Of a stretch of DNA of 64,000 nt, positions 11,099 through 19,285 are shown in pieces. The notes below the pieces were generated by a model. It was given only the letters and a program-made list of their open reading frames with translations, was not told where the DNA came from and did not search any database. The translations under genes and the position numbers were made by a program. How positions within the stretch are numbered: position 1 is the stretch's first letter; each line of letters starts with the position of its first letter. The DNA comes from Geomonas sp. RF6 (GTDB lineage: Bacteria; Desulfobacterota; Desulfuromonadia; Geobacterales; Geobacteraceae): the NCBI RefSeq assembly GCF_021044625.1, contig NZ_CP087999.1:4423001-4487000 (forward strand), read 5' to 3'.

Positions 11099-11719
11099 AT
11101 GAAAAAAATAACCACTACTTTTATATTGGTCCTGACATTTGCAACGAACTGTTTTGCTGTTCCTACCTACCACTATGATCTGACACAACCAGGCGGTATT
11201 CTGTATGGGACGGTCGACGTTTCTCTAAATGGGAGTGGTGCCTTCTTCGACATAAGGTCCAACATGGCAGATGGGCATTTTTTTCTAAACTCCAGCATTT
11301 TCAACTTCAACCAGACTGGTGGGTTTGTCAACAATCTAACCCTCCTCAATGAAGACGGGATTTATCTCAATCCTTCCCTGTACAGAATCGATTACTTCAC
11401 GAGGCCGAACAGGGGGAATGTTTCCGAGTTTGGGAGTTTCAACACCCAGGTAAACAACATTAGGGGGCAGGCGGGGGACCGCATTCGCGAGATCACCTTC
11501 CAGTTGGGGGGGAACTGGACGGATGCCGCCTCCGTACTCTTTGAAAACACCGCTGGCTACGCAGTCTCCGCCCATGTATGGGATGGCTCAAGAACCTTCT
11601 TTATCGGAGACGGTCAGTATCTCCCCCCTCCGACTGTGCCTGAGCCTGGGACAGTCTTTCTTCTATGCGGGGGGCTCGCATTTGGGTGGCTTTACCGAAA
11701 GCGCCGCGCAGCAGCTTAG
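11099..11719 (+). CDS. PEP-CTERM sorting-signal protein
   Basis: The 206-residue protein begins with a signal peptide (MKKITTTFILVLTFATNCFA) and ends with VPEPGT, a hydrophobic stretch and YRKRR, the exosortase signal. After the signal it reads YHYDLTQPGG, resembling DLTSPGA at the same place in the preceding protein, so the two may be diverged tandem copies. It lies 71 bp after that gene with no promoter evident between them, so both are probably transcribed from 10088. No enzymatic motif is seen. Confidence 0.85.
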   Translation: MKKITTTFILVLTFATNCFAVPTYHYDLTQPGGILYGTVDVSLNGSGAFFDIRSNMADGHFFLNSSIFNFNQTGGFVNNLTLLNEDGIYLNPSLYRIDYFTRPNRGNVSEFGSFNTQVNNIRGQAGDRIREITFQLGGNWTDAASVLFENTAGYAVSAHVWDGSRTFFIGDGQYLPPPTVPEPGTVFLLCGGLAFGWLYRKRRAAA

Positions 11720-11766
11720 CGCAGCATGCGCGTTACGCGAAACGGCATAACACAAAGTGGTTCAGG

Positions 11767-11801
11767 AAAAGAGGGCGATGCATGGAGAGCATCGCCCTTT
11801 T
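11767..11801 (+). terminator. Rho-independent terminator after the PEP-CTERM pair
   Basis: GGGCGATGC (11773-11781) pairs with GCATCGCCC (11789-11797), flanked by AAAA and TTTT. Confidence 0.85.
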
Positions 11802-11886
11802 CCGTGGGCAGTCCGTAGGTGTTCCGCCGCCCTTGAAGGTGGCTCCACTAGATCTGTAAAAAGCCACTGCCATATATGGACCAGTC

Positions 11887-13455
11887 CTATCTGCCATCCG
11901 GTGGAGGGAGCGAGCTCCGCAGGAACTCTGCAACATCACGCTTCAAATCCGCCAGTGACTTCATATCGAGGTACATCATGTGTCCGGATTTGTACCGGCG
12001 CAGCGTGATGCTGTCTCGAAATTTCGGGATTACTCCAAGCTGGGATAGGCTGTATTCCGCTGCAAAATGCGGGGTAGCCAGGTCGAAGAGCCCGGAGGCC
12101 ACGAAGAGCTTCATATGTCCGTTCTTTGCGAAGGTGTTCCTCAGGTTCTCGCTGGTATCAGCGTAACTGTTTTTCGCCTGCCAGTCCCAGTGCCCGATCC
12201 CGCCGCCGAGGACGAAGTATTCGAGGTCGGTGGAATATCCCAGTTCCTTCCTGACGTACCTGTTGAAGAGAGAGGTGTACGGCGGACGAATGGTGGCTAC
12301 TGTCGCGTCAAAGCCGGGACTTCGTGACAGGTCGAAATTGAGCGCATGGAATCTGCTGTCCATGAATCCGACCATTTCCCTTCTGTCCCTCAGCAGTTCC
12401 TTCGAAAATGCGCGGTTGTCGATGCGGAGGTTGTGGTCGCTGACGAAGGCGGGACTCAACCCGGTGAAGGAGGCGAGCTTCTGCACGACTTGCTGCCGCT
12501 GTGCTGGGGGCAGCCGGTCCCCTTGGAAGAGGGCCGCCTGGTATTCCGTTGCCGCCCACTCTTCTGCCTGTGCCACCGCCTTTTCCAGGTTCTCCTGCAA
12601 CTCCGGCGCGAGCTTCTTGTGGTACCACGCCGTCGCCGTGTAGCTCGGGAGATATAGGGGGTAGGGGAGGTCGTTCCCGAAGTCAAAGGAAAGGGTTTGC
12701 ATGTTGAGAACGGTGGAGACGAGGATTACGCCGTTAAGGGCTACACCGTGCTCCGCAAGGTACTCGGAGAGGCCCGCAACGCGGAACGATCCGTAGCTTT
12801 CGCCCACCAGAAAGATCGGCGCATCCCACTTCTGGTAACGTGAAAGGTACAGCCGTATGAACCTGCCCGCTGTCTCGATGTCGGTCTGGACGTTTGCGTA
12901 GTTTTTGGTGTTCTCCGGCTTTACCGCTCTGCTGAAGCCGGTGCCGACGGGGTCGACAAAGACGAGGTCGGCGCAGTCGAGCCAGCTCGATTCGTTGTCC
13001 ACCAGCTTGAAGGGGGGGGGTGGCATGTTGCCGTCCGGCAGCATCTCCACCCTGCGCGGCCCGAGGGCGCCGAGGTGCAGCCACACGGATGCCGCGCCGG
13101 GGCCGCCGTTGAAGGCAAAGAGGAGCGGGCGCTGGCGCTTTCGGGGATTGTCGGCGTTGTAGGCGACAAAGAAGATCTCTGCGCCACTCTCTCCGGCGTC
13201 ATTGAAGACCGGCAGCCTTCCGGTGGTAGCGGTATAGCTGACCCTTTTCCCTTCGATCGTGACAGTCCCCTTGGCAGTAACAGGAGCCGAGGGCTCTGCC
13301 ATACGCTCTGCTGCGGCTTCCTTCGCGCCGTCCTTATCCTTTGTCCTCTCCTCTGTGCCCTTTGGGGGCTCTGCCGCTGATGCACGATGGGCAATCGGTT
13401 GTGACAAAAAGAGAGCGGCGAGAAGCAGGCAAGGTAGAAACGCTTTCAAAGTCAT
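11887..13455 (-). CDS. S10-type serine carboxypeptidase-like protein, exported
   Basis: About 522 residues with an N-terminal signal peptide (FLPCLLLAALFLSQPIAHRASA) and the carboxypeptidase Y fold markers: FNGGPGAASVWLHLG (oxyanion region), the nucleophile Ser in VGESYGSFR, the Asp in ASGLFDLATPHFAA and the His in SGHMMYLD. Family S10 enzymes remove C-terminal residues at acid pH; bacterial members are exported and mostly uncharacterised. Start choice is uncertain: GGAGG lies only 2 nt before ATG 13455, while a TTG at 13449 has better spacing and still gives a signal peptide. The gene faces the PEP-CTERM pair and appears to be a single transcription unit. Confidence 0.85.
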   Translation of the reverse strand: MTLKAFLPCLLLAALFLSQPIAHRASAAEPPKGTEERTKDKDGAKEAAAERMAEPSAPVTAKGTVTIEGKRVSYTATTGRLPVFNDAGESGAEIFFVAYNADNPRKRQRPLLFAFNGGPGAASVWLHLGALGPRRVEMLPDGNMPPPPFKLVDNESSWLDCADLVFVDPVGTGFSRAVKPENTKNYANVQTDIETAGRFIRLYLSRYQKWDAPIFLVGESYGSFRVAGLSEYLAEHGVALNGVILVSTVLNMQTLSFDFGNDLPYPLYLPSYTATAWYHKKLAPELQENLEKAVAQAEEWAATEYQAALFQGDRLPPAQRQQVVQKLASFTGLSPAFVSDHNLRIDNRAFSKELLRDRREMVGFMDSRFHALNFDLSRSPGFDATVATIRPPYTSLFNRYVRKELGYSTDLEYFVLGGGIGHWDWQAKNSYADTSENLRNTFAKNGHMKLFVASGLFDLATPHFAAEYSLSQLGVIPKFRDSITLRRYKSGHMMYLDMKSLADLKRDVAEFLRSSLPPPDGR

Positions 13456-13458
13456 CAC

Positions 13459-13902
13459 CTCCGGAGGGCGTGGTAGTTTTCGGCAGATAGTACCCTCTCA
13501 TTTGTAGCATGTCACCTTCAAAAGTGACTCTCTCTACCGTGGCAGCTGGCGATGCTGCCGTTGTTCCCCTTTTGGTTCTCCCAGAACCGGGAATTCCGGG
13601 GAATTCCGGGAACCCAGCGCAGTAGACCCGCTTCCTTTGACGCGATGGGACGCTAGTGGCGTCGCGCTGGAGCACAGGCTTCCCAGCCTGTAGCCGCGGC
13701 GCCAGCCGCGCGATCTGTGGCGGCTGCGCCGCCATCGCAGGCAAGATGCCTACGCTCCAGCGCGGGGGCACCCGGATTCTTGAACCCACCTTCCCCAGAA
13801 TTCCGGGAAGCCCCCCCTTTTTTGCGACGGTGGACACACATTTTCGTGCTCCTTTTCTGGCTCGTCAATTCCTCCCGTCCGAAATCCTTAAAAATCGCAT
13901 CT
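13459..13902. other. Intergenic region with a 102-bp palindromic repeat element
   Basis: No gene is supported. The segment 13663-13764 is bounded by CGCGCTGGAGC and its exact inverse GCTCCAGCGCG, and holds an inner hairpin ACAGGCT/AGCCTGT (13674-13680, 13685-13691). GAATTCCGGGGAATTCCGGG near 13588-13608 and AGAATTCCGGG near 13798 flank it, resembling the tail of the C6/G6 repeat family. It looks like interspersed repeat DNA rather than coding sequence. Confidence 0.6.
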
Positions 13903-13930
13903 TTGACATGTGGGGGTGGTCATCTAGAAT
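13903..13930 (+). promoter_or_regulatory. Sigma-70-type promoter of the ferritin-like gene
   Basis: TTGACA at 13903-13908 and TAGAAT at 13925-13930, 16 bp apart, lie 32 bp before the start codon at 13963. Confidence 0.65.
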
Positions 13931-13962
13931 TTGTAAATACTAAGGAAAAGGAGGTCCATCGT

Positions 13963-15171
13963 ATGAGTTTCAATCCCTTTAAAGAGCGCGGTATCCCTAT
14001 CGAGCAGCAGTTGCGGTCGTGGTCCGAGCTCAACGTGAAGCCGTACAACAAGAAAGACATCCACCCCTATACGAAGGCTCGCATCATCCTCATGAACGGT
14101 GTCGAGGTGGAAGGAGCCATCTTCTCCCACCAGTTTTCCCGCAACTGTGACAACATGGAGCTGAAAAAGCAGCTGGCGCTGACCCGCAGGGTCGAGCAGC
14201 AGCAACAAAAGGTCATCAACTGGCTCTCTCCCGGTGATGAAACTCCCCTTGAGACGACGATCGGTTACGAGCAGGTGGCGGTCGATCTCACGGCCTTTCT
14301 CGCGATGAATGTGCCGGACAAGTACGTGAAGCAGGTATTTGATTTCGGCCTCCTTGAGGACTTTGACCACCTGTATCGCTACTCCAACCTGCTGCAGATG
14401 ACGGAAGGTATGAAGGCTGAGCAGCTCGTCGGGAAGTTGACCGAAATAACCCCGGGGCGCCCCACGAAGCTGGAACACCGGCATGCCTTCGACGACATCC
14501 GCAAGCCGTGTGATCGCAAGGCTGCAGACCCGCTGACGAAGCTCTTCGTCCTGACGCTGGTGGCCGGCGAGCAGCAGACGATGAACTTCTACATGAACCT
14601 CGGCAACACATTCAAGGAGCAGGTGGGGCGCGGCCTGTACCTCGAGATCGCCCAGATCGAGGAGCAGCATGTAACCCAGTACGGCTGTCTGCTCGACCCG
14701 AAGACCCCGTGGATCGAGAATGCCCTTCTCCACGAGTACAACGAATGTTGGCTCTACTGGTCGTTCCTCGAGCAGGAAACCGACCGGCAGGTCAAGAACA
14801 TCTGGGAGACCCATCTCAACATGGAGCTCAGCCATCTGCAGGCGATCGCACAGATCGCGCAGCAGCAGGGGATCGATCCGGAGCAGGTCGTTCCCGCCCA
14901 ATTCCCGAAGCCGTTGCTTTTTGCGTCGCAGATCGACTACGTCCGCGACATCCTCGCAACCCAAGTGGACTTCAACGCCTTCGACACCGAAATCGGCCCT
15001 GCCAACAAACTTCCGGAAAACCCGCGCTATGCAAAGGTCCAGAGCATTCTGAACGCGCAGGGAGTGCCGAGCGAAGACGTGGTAACCGCCAATATGAAGA
15101 AGAGCGGCATCGACTACCGCCTCGAACTTGCCGGGCCGCACCCCGTGCAGGAACTTCGGCAGAAGAAGTAA
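13963..15171 (+). CDS. Ferritin-like putative di-iron protein, function unknown
   Basis: The 402-residue protein is soluble and largely helical. Glu/His patterns typical of ferritin-like four-helix di-iron sites are visible: AGEQQTMNFY, EIAQIEEQHVTQY (E-E-x-x-H type) and ETHLNMELSHLQAI (E...E-x-x-H type) around residues 205-305. The N-terminal part (MNGVEVEGAIFSHQFSRN) and the AIGP-like C-terminal region do not suggest a known enzyme. Di-iron proteins of this fold act as oxidases, peroxidases or ferroxidases; which applies here is not evident. It has its own promoter, the ribosome site AAAAGGAGG and its own terminator, so it is probably monocistronic and well expressed. Confidence 0.75.
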   Translation: MSFNPFKERGIPIEQQLRSWSELNVKPYNKKDIHPYTKARIILMNGVEVEGAIFSHQFSRNCDNMELKKQLALTRRVEQQQQKVINWLSPGDETPLETTIGYEQVAVDLTAFLAMNVPDKYVKQVFDFGLLEDFDHLYRYSNLLQMTEGMKAEQLVGKLTEITPGRPTKLEHRHAFDDIRKPCDRKAADPLTKLFVLTLVAGEQQTMNFYMNLGNTFKEQVGRGLYLEIAQIEEQHVTQYGCLLDPKTPWIENALLHEYNECWLYWSFLEQETDRQVKNIWETHLNMELSHLQAIAQIAQQQGIDPEQVVPAQFPKPLLFASQIDYVRDILATQVDFNAFDTEIGPANKLPENPRYAKVQSILNAQGVPSEDVVTANMKKSGIDYRLELAGPHPVQELRQKK

Positions 15172-15208
15172 ACCGCGAAGCAACTCGCCGGGAGTAAACA
15201 TCGGAATG

Positions 15209-15237
15209 AGCCGCATCCCACAGTGGATGCGGCTTTT
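15209..15237 (+). terminator. Rho-independent terminator after the ferritin-like gene
   Basis: AGCCGCATCC (15209-15218) pairs with GGATGCGGCT (15225-15234) and is followed by TTT. Confidence 0.85.
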
Positions 15238-15452
15238 CAGCTTCGACGGCAGGAGAAAACCTATCCTTGTGCTTGAAGGTGTCTGGTCTAAATATCCGAT
15301 AAAAAGCCATTAGGTGTTGACGCGAAGAGTCATTCCGGTACAATTTTTCATCGTTGAAGAAAACCAGCGGGTGTACAAATCGGCCGGGGAGCCGGCTCTC
15401 GAGGAGATGAGGCTCGCTGGCCTTTCTATTGCCAGAAACGGGAGGAGAATTG

Positions 15453-16358
15453 ATGACGATTGGTAAGAAGTTGCACGAGATGGCGGTCTTTGTGGAGTTC
15501 CTTGTAGGTTCCGGTCTTGCGATCTTTTTCCACACGGTCCTGAAGTTTGAGCAGGGCGCCTATACCATTTTCGGCGTCGGCGCGTTGCTCTCGCTCGTTA
15601 CCTACCTCATCCGGGAGGAGATCTTGCGGACAAAATCGGCCCTTGTCGAGGAGTACCGGCTGAGCCATGAAATACCGGGTGCCATGGCGGCGATCACAGA
15701 CGCGGAGTGCAAGATCCAGGCTCAGGAGATAATTTCTTCCACAATGAAGGCCTTGACCCTGTTGCAGCAGGGGTACATCCAACTCGACGAAATGAACTTC
15801 TACCTCGAGGGGGCAAAACTCGCCGATCGGGCGGTGCGGCAGATCAGGTGCGTGGATGTCCTTCCCAGTGGATGGCTTACCCGCGCCACACTGGTGAACT
15901 ACTATCAGTCCAATGTGCGTGCACTGGAGAGGGGGGTATCGGTGACGCGCGTATTCGTCACCACCCGTGACGAGATCAACGACGCTGAGGTGCTAAAGGT
16001 CATTGCGGCGCAGCACCGCGACGGCATCGACGTCCGGGTCGCCTTCCGGGAAGACCTGCCAAACAGCGTGGAAGTCAGCGGAAGGGAGATCGCCAGCTCC
16101 TTCGACTTCGCCATCTATGACCAAAATGTAGCTACAGATGCCTTCGTTCATCCGGGGAGATATTACGGGCGGAAGACCTGTGAACGCGCCGAAGTGGCAA
16201 AGTACCAGCACCTCTATGACCTTATCGAGCACAGCGCGCACATGGTAACGGAGGAAGGGGATCGGCTGATCCTGTCGTCGGTGGCGGTAGAGCTCCCAAA
16301 GCCTGTCGGCGGCGGTGATGCTGATCCCTTTGCCGCTGCTTCCATAGCTCCGTCCTAG
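15453..16358 (+). CDS. Unassigned membrane-anchored protein
   Basis: The 301-residue protein has two adjacent N-terminal membrane segments (about residues 11-28 and 37-54) and a long cytoplasmic domain. That domain contains KLADRAVRQIRCVDVLPSGW, YYQSNVRALERGVSVTRVFV and FDFAIYDQNVATDAFVHPGR, ending in a low-complexity tail (GGGDADPFAAA). The alternating hydrophobic strands with 'VTRVFV' and 'DFAIYD' recall phospholipase-D-like sensor folds, but no HKD motif is present, so catalysis is unlikely. I do not recognise the family. GGAGGAG at 15441 supports the ATG at 15453. It stands alone between terminators. Confidence 0.7.
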   Translation: MTIGKKLHEMAVFVEFLVGSGLAIFFHTVLKFEQGAYTIFGVGALLSLVTYLIREEILRTKSALVEEYRLSHEIPGAMAAITDAECKIQAQEIISSTMKALTLLQQGYIQLDEMNFYLEGAKLADRAVRQIRCVDVLPSGWLTRATLVNYYQSNVRALERGVSVTRVFVTTRDEINDAEVLKVIAAQHRDGIDVRVAFREDLPNSVEVSGREIASSFDFAIYDQNVATDAFVHPGRYYGRKTCERAEVAKYQHLYDLIEHSAHMVTEEGDRLILSSVAVELPKPVGGGDADPFAAASIAPS

Positions 16359-16389
16359 CAGGGATGTTGTTGCCAGCGGTAGAGTGATC

Positions 16390-16420
16390 GCCGGAAACGC
16401 TCCGCTTATTCCGGCCTACA
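16390..16420 (-). repeat. REP-like element
   Basis: A 31-bp unit beginning GCCGGAAACGC and ending TTATTCCGGCCTAC, in reverse orientation relative to the copies at 19121 and 24956. Confidence 0.75.
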
Positions 16421-16450
16421 TTGAGGTACATCGAGGTACATCGAGGTACA
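16421..16450 (+). repeat. Three tandem 10-bp repeats
   Basis: TTGAGGTACA, TCGAGGTACA and TCGAGGTACA follow one another directly after the REP-like element. Confidence 0.8.
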
Positions 16451-16475
16451 ATGACACCGGCATCGTGACCACCCG

Positions 16476-16511
16476 ACGCCCCCTTTCCTGGTCCAGGAAA
16501 GGGGGCGTTTC
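16476..16511 (+). terminator. Very strong hairpin, probable terminator
   Basis: The 16-base arm at 16476-16491 (starting ACGCCCCC) is exactly complementary to 16493-16508 and is followed by TTTC-like bases. It lies about 120 bp after the membrane-protein gene and upstream of the iorA promoter. Confidence 0.7.
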
Positions 16512-16683
16512 GGCATCCAATGCAACAGTGTTACGCTTGCCGCAAGAAGTGGCACTCGTTTGTCGCGGCCCTCTCCTTTGCCCGCGCCACAAGCCTTTTC
16601 CTGCCTCTTTTTCGTATCCATAAATAGTTGATTGTTCTCGCCAAAACCATACCCTGTCGTCAACCTCTGAAGCCAATAAAACG

Positions 16684-16713
16684 TTGACACATTGACCAAT
16701 CCTTTTGTATAGT
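16684..16713 (+). promoter_or_regulatory. Sigma-70-type promoter of iorA
   Basis: TTGACA at 16684-16689 and TATAGT at 16708-16713 with an 18-bp spacer, 41 bp before the start codon. Confidence 0.6.
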
Positions 16714-16754
16714 TCGCCGTCTCTCTCTTCGTATTTATAAAGGATCAATCCTAT

Positions 16755-18515
16755 ATGAAGGAAACACTCTCAGGCAACGAAGCCATTGCCCGCGGCGCTT
16801 ATGAGGCGGGCGTAAAAGTCGCCAGTGCCTACCCCGGCACCCCCTCCACCGAAATCCTCGAAAACATCGTCCGCTACCCCGAGATTAATGCCTCCTGGGC
16901 TCCCAACGAAAAAGTCGCTCTCGAAGTAGGCATCGGCGCCTCTTTCGGCGGCGGCCGCGCCATCGTGGCCATGAAGCACGTCGGCGTCAACGTTGCGGCG
17001 GATCCGCTGTTCACCCTTTCCTACACCGGTGTGAAGGGCGGCCTTTTGCTCATCACCGCGGACGACCCGGAGTTGCACTCCTCGCAGAATGAGCAGGACA
17101 ACCGCCACTACGCGAGATTCGCCAAGGTGCCGATGCTCGAGCCGTCCGACTCGCAGGAGTGCCTCGACTTCACGAAGCTCGCCTTCGAGATCTCCGAGCG
17201 GTACGACACCCCGGTGATGCTTCGCACCACCACCCGCATCTCCCATGGAAAATCGGTGGTGGAGACCTCGGCTCCGGTGACCGACCTGCCGCAGCCGCAC
17301 CTGATGCGCGACCCGGCGAAGTACGTCATGCTCCCCGGCAACGCCCGCAAGCGCCACTTCGTCGTGGAGCAGCGGATGAGCGATCTGGCGAAGGACGCGG
17401 CGACTCTTCCGGTAAACCGGATCGAGATGCGCGATGCCTCCATGGGGATCATCACCTCGGGCGTGAGCTACCACTATGTGCGCGAGGTCCTTCCGGAGGC
17501 ATCCGTCCTGAAACTCGGCCTTGTGCACCCGCTCCCGCTCGATCTCATCAGGGAATTCGCCGGGAAGGTGGAAACCCTCTATGTGGTGGAAGAGCTCGAT
17601 CCCTTCATCGAGGAGCAGGTAAAGGCGCTCGGGATCGCGGTGAAGGGGAAGGAACTCCTGTCGCTGTGCGGCGAGCTCACACCGGGTCGTCTGCGCCAGG
17701 GGTTCGGTCTGCCGGCGGCGCAGCAGATGGCTGCAGAGGATCTTCCGGGACGCCCGCCCAACATGTGCCCGGGATGCCCGCACCGCGGCGTCTTTTACAC
17801 CCTCAACAGAATGAAGGCGTACGTCTCCGGCGACATCGGCTGCTACACCCTCGGTTTCATGCCGCCACTCTCCGCCATGGACACCTGCGTGTGCATGGGC
17901 GCCTCCATCGGGATGGCGAGCGGCGTGGTGAAGGTCATCCCCGAGGAGGAGCGCAGCAAGGTCGTCGCGGTGATCGGCGATTCCACCTTCCTCCATACCG
18001 GCGTCAACGGCCTCATGGACATGGTGTACAACAAGGCCGCCTCCACTGTCATCATCCTCGACAACCGCATCACCGCGATGACGGGGCGTCAGGAGAACCC
18101 GGCATCGGGGCACACCCTCATGGACGACCCGACCTTCAGCGTCGATCTGCACATGCTGTGCAAGGCGGTCGGCGTACAGCATGTGCGCACCATGAACCCC
18201 CTCGACCTCGCCGAGTGCGAGAAGGTCATAACGGAGGAGATGGCGCGTCCGGAGGTCTCGGTCATCATCACCAACAAGCCGTGCGTCCTCATCAAGAGGG
18301 AAGGGGTGTTCAAGAAGGGGCCCTGCTACGTGGTCGACCCTCTCTCCTGCACGGGGTGCCGCGCCTGCCTGAAGATCGGCTGTCCCGCCATCCAGTGGCT
18401 TCCGGGGGAGGGTAAGAAGGGGATAGCCCACATAGATGCGCTCCTTTGCACCGGGTGCGACGTCTGCAGGCAGCTGTGCAAATTCTCGGCGATCGGAGAA
18501 GCAAATGAGCGATAA
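16755..18515 (+). CDS. iorA: Indolepyruvate ferredoxin oxidoreductase, alpha subunit
   Basis: The 586-residue protein has the pyruvate:ferredoxin oxidoreductase-like N-terminal domain (GNEAIARGAYEAGVKVASAYPGTPSTEI), the CPGCPHRG segment, the TPP-binding domain (GDIGCYTLGF through DNRITAMTGRQENPASG) and two C-terminal [4Fe-4S] motifs (CTGCRACLKIGCPAI and CTGCDVCRQLCKFSAI). IorA with IorB oxidatively decarboxylates arylpyruvates (from Trp, Phe, Tyr) to aryl-acetyl-CoA and reduces ferredoxin. It overlaps iorB by 11 bases. Location is cytoplasmic. Confidence 0.95.
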   Translation: MKETLSGNEAIARGAYEAGVKVASAYPGTPSTEILENIVRYPEINASWAPNEKVALEVGIGASFGGGRAIVAMKHVGVNVAADPLFTLSYTGVKGGLLLITADDPELHSSQNEQDNRHYARFAKVPMLEPSDSQECLDFTKLAFEISERYDTPVMLRTTTRISHGKSVVETSAPVTDLPQPHLMRDPAKYVMLPGNARKRHFVVEQRMSDLAKDAATLPVNRIEMRDASMGIITSGVSYHYVREVLPEASVLKLGLVHPLPLDLIREFAGKVETLYVVEELDPFIEEQVKALGIAVKGKELLSLCGELTPGRLRQGFGLPAAQQMAAEDLPGRPPNMCPGCPHRGVFYTLNRMKAYVSGDIGCYTLGFMPPLSAMDTCVCMGASIGMASGVVKVIPEEERSKVVAVIGDSTFLHTGVNGLMDMVYNKAASTVIILDNRITAMTGRQENPASGHTLMDDPTFSVDLHMLCKAVGVQHVRTMNPLDLAECEKVITEEMARPEVSVIITNKPCVLIKREGVFKKGPCYVVDPLSCTGCRACLKIGCPAIQWLPGEGKKGIAHIDALLCTGCDVCRQLCKFSAIGEANER

Positions 18516-19083
18516 GGTTACCAACATCCTCCTGGTGGGGGTCGGTGGGCAGGGGATCCTCCTCGCCTCCGAGATCCTTTCGGAGACCTTCATGCTCGCC
18601 GGGTACGACGTGAAGAAGAGCGAGATCCACGGGATGTCGCAGCGCGGCGGGAGCGTCGTCTCCCATGTGCGCTTCGGCTCCAAGGTCTACTCCCCGATCG
18701 TTCCCGAAGGTGAGGGGGATATTCTCTTCGGCTTCGAGATCCTGGAGAGCTACCGCAGCCTTCCGCTGCTGCGCCCCGGCGCGACGGTGGTGGTGAACGA
18801 CCTGTGCATTCCCCCTCCTGCGGTGCTGAACGGCCAGCAGGAGTATCCGGCGGGGCTTCCGGAGAAGATAGCCGCCCGCTTCCCGGATTTTCTCTTGATC
18901 GACGGCCAGAAGCTCGCGGCGGACGCGGGGAACGCGCGGGCGGCCAATACGGTCCTCCTCGGCGCGATATCGAACCGTCTGCAGATCGAGGAGAAATACT
19001 GGCAGGAAGCCCTGGAGCGGATGGTGCCGAAGAAGGCGCTGGCGGTCAACCTCGCCGCGTTTGCACTCGGGCGCTCGCTGTAG
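18505..19083 (+). CDS. iorB: Indolepyruvate ferredoxin oxidoreductase, beta subunit
   Basis: The 192-residue protein begins VTNILLVGVGGQGILLASEIL and contains KKSEIHGMSQRGGSVVSHVRFG, the gamma-type domain of 2-oxoacid:ferredoxin oxidoreductases. It is the partner of IorA; its ATG lies inside the iorA 3' end with GGAG at 18494-18497, which suggests coupled translation. Length fits IorB. Confidence 0.94.
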   Translation: MSDKVTNILLVGVGGQGILLASEILSETFMLAGYDVKKSEIHGMSQRGGSVVSHVRFGSKVYSPIVPEGEGDILFGFEILESYRSLPLLRPGATVVVNDLCIPPPAVLNGQQEYPAGLPEKIAARFPDFLLIDGQKLAADAGNARAANTVLLGAISNRLQIEEKYWQEALERMVPKKALAVNLAAFALGRSL

Positions 19084-19103
19084 CGTTGCCGGGAAGCTGT
19101 GAT

Positions 19104-19206
19104 GCAGGCCGGGATAAAATGTAGGCCGGGATAAGCCGCAGGCGTTCCCGGCACACAGGCGGCGTCGTGTGGACCGCCGGAAACGCTGCGCTTATTCCGG
19201 CCTACA
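19104..19206. repeat. Inverted pair of REP-like elements
   Basis: A forward unit at 19121-19152 (GTAGGCCGGGATAAG...) and a reverse unit at 19176-19206 (...CTTATTCCGGCCTAC) face each other across 23 bp; a partial unit lies at 19104-19117. Together they could fold into a long hairpin after iorB. Confidence 0.75.
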
Positions 19207-19285
19207 TGCCATGCCGCTCTACAAGGAAATACTTTGCCATGTCGGGGGACCTTTTCCCCGGTGGCCTTTGGTTGGAGGGATTGCC

